8,522 nt of DNA from Microbacteriaceae bacterium (GTDB lineage: Bacteria > Actinomycetota > Actinomycetes > Actinomycetales > Microbacteriaceae), in the NCBI GenBank assembly GCA_003454135.1, contig DMKW01000042.1:1-8522 (forward strand). The letters are read 5' to 3'. Of this stretch, positions 6,929 to 8,522 are shown piece by piece. The notes beneath the pieces are model-generated. The model did no database searches. It was given only the letters and a program-made list of their open reading frames with translations, and was not told the DNA's origin. The position numbers and the translations under genes were made by a program. The stretch's first letter is position 1; the number at the start of each line of letters is the position of its first letter.

Positions 6929-6950
6929 GAGCTAAAGCCTACGGTATTCT
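6922..6950 (+). promoter_or_regulatory. Predicted sigma-70-type promoter of tRNA-Leu
   Basis: CTGTCA (6922-6927, four of six matches to TTGACA) is 17 bp upstream of TATTCT (6945-6950, four of six matches to TATAAT). The start would be near 6957, about ten bases before the mature tRNA. The -35 box overlaps the first codons of pdtaR on the other strand. Confidence 0.6.
6936..6941 (-). promoter_or_regulatory. Putative leaderless -10 box for pdtaR
   Basis: On the minus strand TAGGCT is followed by seven bases and then the pdtaR GTG, giving a leader of zero to one base. The box lies inside the spacer of the predicted divergent tRNA promoter, so the two promoters would compete for RNA polymerase. 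Confidence 0.45.
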
Positions 6951-6967
6951 TTGAGACGTTATCGTGC

Positions 6968-7050
6968 GCCGGTGTGGCGGAATGGCAGACGCGGAGCACT
7001 CAAAATGCTTTGCTCGAAAGGGCGTGTGGGTTCGAGTCCCACCACCGGCA
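6968..7050 (+). tRNA. tRNA-Leu (anticodon CAA, reads UUG)
   Basis: The 83-base gene folds as a class II tRNA. The acceptor stem is GCCGGTG (6968-6974) with CACCGGC (7043-7049), and the discriminator base is A7050, as expected for leucine. The anticodon stem GAGCA/TGCTT closes the loop CTCAAAA, with anticodon CAA at 7001-7003. A long variable arm has the stem GCTC/GGGC around GAAA. The T arm is GTGGG, TTCGAGT, CCCAC. The 3' CCA is not encoded (the next bases are CAA), so it must be added enzymatically. It is divergent from pdtaR. Confidence 0.96.
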
Positions 7051-7065
7051 CAATAAATACGCTCT

Positions 7066-7080
7066 GGCGCATATGGCGCC
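7066..7080 (+). terminator. Possible weak hairpin after tRNA-Leu
   Basis: GGCGC and GCGCC (7066-7070 and 7076-7080) can pair around ATATG, 15 bases past the tRNA end. No T-run follows, so it could equally be a trailer-processing structure or chance. Confidence 0.2.
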
Positions 7081-7093
7081 GGCCGACCAATAG

Positions 7094-7189
7094 TCGGGCG
7101 AATGGGAGCACCTGCGGTGAGAATTCCGGTGCCCGATCACGATCTCTGCCTCCCCGGCGGGCCTTTGGATTGTCCGGAAATTCGCCCGA
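7094..7189 (+). other. Inverted-repeat region with alternative pairings, upstream of the OsmC fragment
   Basis: TCGGGCGAAT (7094-7103) and ATTCGCCCGA (7180-7189) are a perfect 10-bp inverted repeat. Inside them, GCCCGA (7131-7136) can pair with the same left-hand TCGGGC, so two exclusive folds are possible. A GAATTCCGG (7121-7129) and CCGGAAATTC (7174-7183) pair adds a third partial option. No known riboswitch class fits. The putative -10 box at 7203 would start transcription after this stretch. If it is transcribed at all, it would be by read-through from the tRNA promoter. Confidence 0.35.
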
Positions 7190-7202
7190 GCGCGGAGTCT
7201 CC

Positions 7203-7208
7203 TACTGT
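7203..7208 (+). promoter_or_regulatory. Putative leaderless -10 box for the OsmC fragment
   Basis: TACTGT (TANNNT class) is followed by exactly six bases and then the ATG at 7215. The geometry is the same as for polA and DUF885. No good -35 hexamer is seen, and no Shine-Dalgarno sequence precedes the ATG. Confidence 0.4.
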
Positions 7209-7214
7209 TGCGTG

Positions 7215-7445
7215 ATGACACTCCTCGAAATCGCCGCAGAAGGCGACCTCGATGCGCGCCGGTTGTTCGGACTCGATGAGACCCTGCGTGCCGGGTTCAC
7301 CGACGTGCGCCTCGCCATCAGCATTACCGGGCCCGAGACGGAGGAGCGTTATCGGGAGCTCCGCGCGGCGGTCGACGCGCACTGCCCGGTGCTGGACCTC
7401 TTCGCTAACCCCACCCCGGTCACAGCGACCGTCAGCAAGGCGTGA
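7215..7445 (+). pseudogene. OsmC/Ohr-family C-terminal half, possibly an expressed fragment
   Basis: The 76-residue reading frame matches only the C-terminal half of OsmC-type proteins, which reduce organic peroxides with two cysteines. Residues 1-20 (MTLLEIAAEGDLDARRLFGL) correspond to the central strand segment. RAGFTDVRLAISI (about 25-37) corresponds to the following strand. The segment around CPVLDLFANPTPV (Cys57) holds the second conserved cysteine and the usual end. The N-terminal half, with the first reactive cysteine and its helix, is absent, and I find no trace of it in any frame between the tRNA and 7215. Such a fragment is unlikely to be a peroxidase alone. It may still be transcribed, since TACTGT lies six bases before the ATG. 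Family assignment is by eye. Confidence 0.6.
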
Positions 7446-7565
7446 GGTCCGCGCGTCGGGCTTTCCCCTCCCGCTGACGACATCGCTCAGCTCGATGACG
7501 GTGAAGCCATACCGCTCATAGAAGGCGCGCGCGGCGGTCTTTCCAACGGAAATGTCGCGTCGCAC
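7446..7565 (-). pseudogene. GNAT acetyltransferase C-terminal remnant
   Basis: The minus strand, read from 7565 downward, gives SVGKTAARAFYERYGFTVIE. AARAFYERYGF is the closing motif of the GNAT acetyltransferase fold (usual pattern NxxAxxFYExxGF), here with Lys where Asn is usual. The acetyl-CoA-binding motif A (R/QxxGxG/A) and the rest of the domain are missing. The frame runs on past the motif with no nearby stop, becoming antisense to the OsmC fragment. Upstream it is open to a stop at 7689-7691 and contains GGDEFAAVV, which is not convincingly part of either protein. The rest of the gap, 7566-7776, shows no recognisable gene on either strand. Only a short motif supports this call, so chance is possible. 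Confidence 0.4.
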
Positions 7566-7776
7566 CGTCGGAGGCGCTGAACGGATAGAGGCCTTGACTA
7601 CCGCGGCGAATTCGTCGCCGCCCGTGGCGCCTAAAGGTGTCGTGCCCGAATCCAGAGACGCGGCGCGGTCGGACGAAAATGGAAGGACTTAGGTCATGCC
7701 CGCATGGCACGGCCGCAGCCAAGATCGTCTCCCGGGCCCGCGCGGTGTCCGGAGACTCAGCGGTGAGGTTCAACGC

Positions 7777-8522
7777 ATGGAACGTCGAGATATGCTCGTG
7801 ACACTGGCCGCGGTGGCCGTGCTGTCGCTCGCTGGCTGTGCAATCGATCGATACCCGATCGAACCGAGCGCTTCGCCTCACGCGGCGCCGCACCCCACCG
7901 CGAACCCGACACCGAGCTCGACGCCGACCGCGCCGCCCGTGCTCCACAAAATTCCACTACCTGGCGGAAAGATCTTCAGCCTGCCGGGCAGCGGGGACCT
8001 CCTGGCCTGGACGGTGGATGACGGGGTCAGTAGCGCCGTCGTCGCCGCCTACGCCCAATTTGCCAAAGACAGCGGCATCCGGTTGACCTTCTTTCTCAAC
8101 GGCCGGTATCCGTCGTGGACCGAGAACGCCCCTTTCCTGCGGCCGATGGTGGAGAGCGGCCAAGTCCAGCTGGGCAACCACACGTTCTCGCACGCGAATC
8201 TGCTCACGCTGACTGACGCCGGCATCGTTCGCGAGTTGCAGAAAAACGACGCTTTCGTTCGCAACCTGTACGGAGTCAGCACGGCTCCGTTTTACCGTCC
8301 ACCGTACGGCTACACCGACAAGCGAACGGAAGCGGTCGCCGCGAGCATCGGGTACCGGGCGCCGGTGATGTGGCACGGCTCGCTCTCCGATTCGGCGCTC
8401 ATCACTCCCCAGCAGGTCGTCGATTTCGCGACGACGTGGTTTTTGCCCCAGCACATCGTCATCGGGCATGCCAACTTCCCGCCGGTGACGACGGTGTACC
8501 CGCAACTGCTCGAGATCATCCG
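7777..8522 (+). CDS. Polysaccharide deacetylase (NodB-domain) lipoprotein, 3' end beyond window
   Basis: The visible 248 residues form an exported carbohydrate esterase 4 type enzyme, which removes acetyl groups from N-acetylated glycans such as peptidoglycan. A signal sequence (RRDMLVTLAAVAVLSLAGC) ends in a lipobox with Cys21, so the protein is probably lipid-anchored outside the membrane. A Pro/Ser/Thr/Ala-rich linker (about 29-54) follows. The NodB domain shows motif 1 TVDDG (79-83, with Val for the usual Phe), motif 2 HTFSH (135-139, metal ligands), motif 3 RPPYG (174-178) and motif 5 IVIGHA with His231. The DxxDW motif 4 is not evident; WHGSLSDS occupies that area. The start is the ATG at 7777, with GTGAGG eight bases upstream; an in-frame ATG at 7792 is a less likely alternative. 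The natural glycan target is unknown. Confidence 0.93.
   Translation, partial: MERRDMLVTLAAVAVLSLAGCAIDRYPIEPSASPHAAPHPTANPTPSSTPTAPPVLHKIPLPGGKIFSLPGSGDLLAWTVDDGVSSAVVAAYAQFAKDSGIRLTFFLNGRYPSWTENAPFLRPMVESGQVQLGNHTFSHANLLTLTDAGIVRELQKNDAFVRNLYGVSTAPFYRPPYGYTDKRTEAVAASIGYRAPVMWHGSLSDSALITPQQVVDFATTWFLPQHIVIGHANFPPVTTVYPQLLEII

Noticed and set aside
7111..7160. Cobalamin or FMN riboswitch
   Set aside because: Only a short GGTGAGAATTCCGG-like string matches. The conserved B12 box and the multi-helix frame are absent, and the downstream frame has no link to either cofactor.
6951..7445. A longer plus-strand frame running through the tRNA into the OsmC fragment
   Set aside because: It crosses the whole tRNA gene, and its upstream part has no OsmC similarity. 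The ATG at 7215 fits the start of the recognisable segment.
7593..7619. GGDEFAAVV on the minus strand as a diguanylate cyclase
   Set aside because: The residues before it are LGAT rather than the usual Arg-containing lead. The open frame is only about 40 codons on either side and no other GGDEF-domain segment is present.
1..8522. CRISPR array, prophage, toxin-antitoxin pair, restriction system or biosynthetic cluster
   Set aside because: No regularly spaced repeats, integrase, structural phage genes, small two-gene toxin modules, methyltransferases or synthase domains were seen on either strand.

Overview
The window is high-GC, densely coding DNA. Its gene content points to an actinobacterium: a PdtaR-like ANTAR response regulator close to polA, a Pol I with a tyrosine in its O-helix, GTG starts, and TANNNT boxes directly in front of start codons that suggest leaderless transcripts. 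A member of the Microbacteriaceae is my best guess, but no marker proves the family.

Layout. Positions 1-437 (minus) hold a truncated, frameshifted DUF4166 remnant lying directly against the stop of the next gene. Positions 438-5672 (minus) hold polA, a mannitol/fructose-type PTS EIIA, HPr (ptsH) and a DUF885 zinc-peptidase-like protein, transcribed in that order. The polA-EIIA-HPr genes are closely spaced and may form one operon, while DUF885 appears to have its own leaderless promoter. Divergent from polA is a hotdog-fold PaaI-type thioesterase (5728-6153, plus). It converges on pdtaR (6323-6928, minus), and between the two lies a strong 26-bp inverted repeat. A tRNA-Leu(CAA) gene (6968-7050, plus) is divergent from pdtaR, and its predicted promoter overlaps the pdtaR start.

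Downstream of the tRNA (7051-7776) is a worn region. It has an OsmC-family C-terminal half without the N-terminal half, a convergent GNAT C-terminal remnant, and inverted repeats. The window ends inside a secreted polysaccharide-deacetylase lipoprotein (7777 to the edge).

Function. polA serves DNA repair and Okazaki-fragment maturation. EIIA and HPr are two steps of the PTS phosphorelay, but EI and the EIIB/C permease are not in view. PdtaR would act on RNA as an antiterminator, controlled by a sensor kinase encoded elsewhere. I see no phage, CRISPR, toxin-antitoxin or biosynthetic cluster. The unusual content is the inverted-repeat element, the repeated leaderless-promoter pattern, the overlapping pdtaR/tRNA promoters and the three gene remnants.
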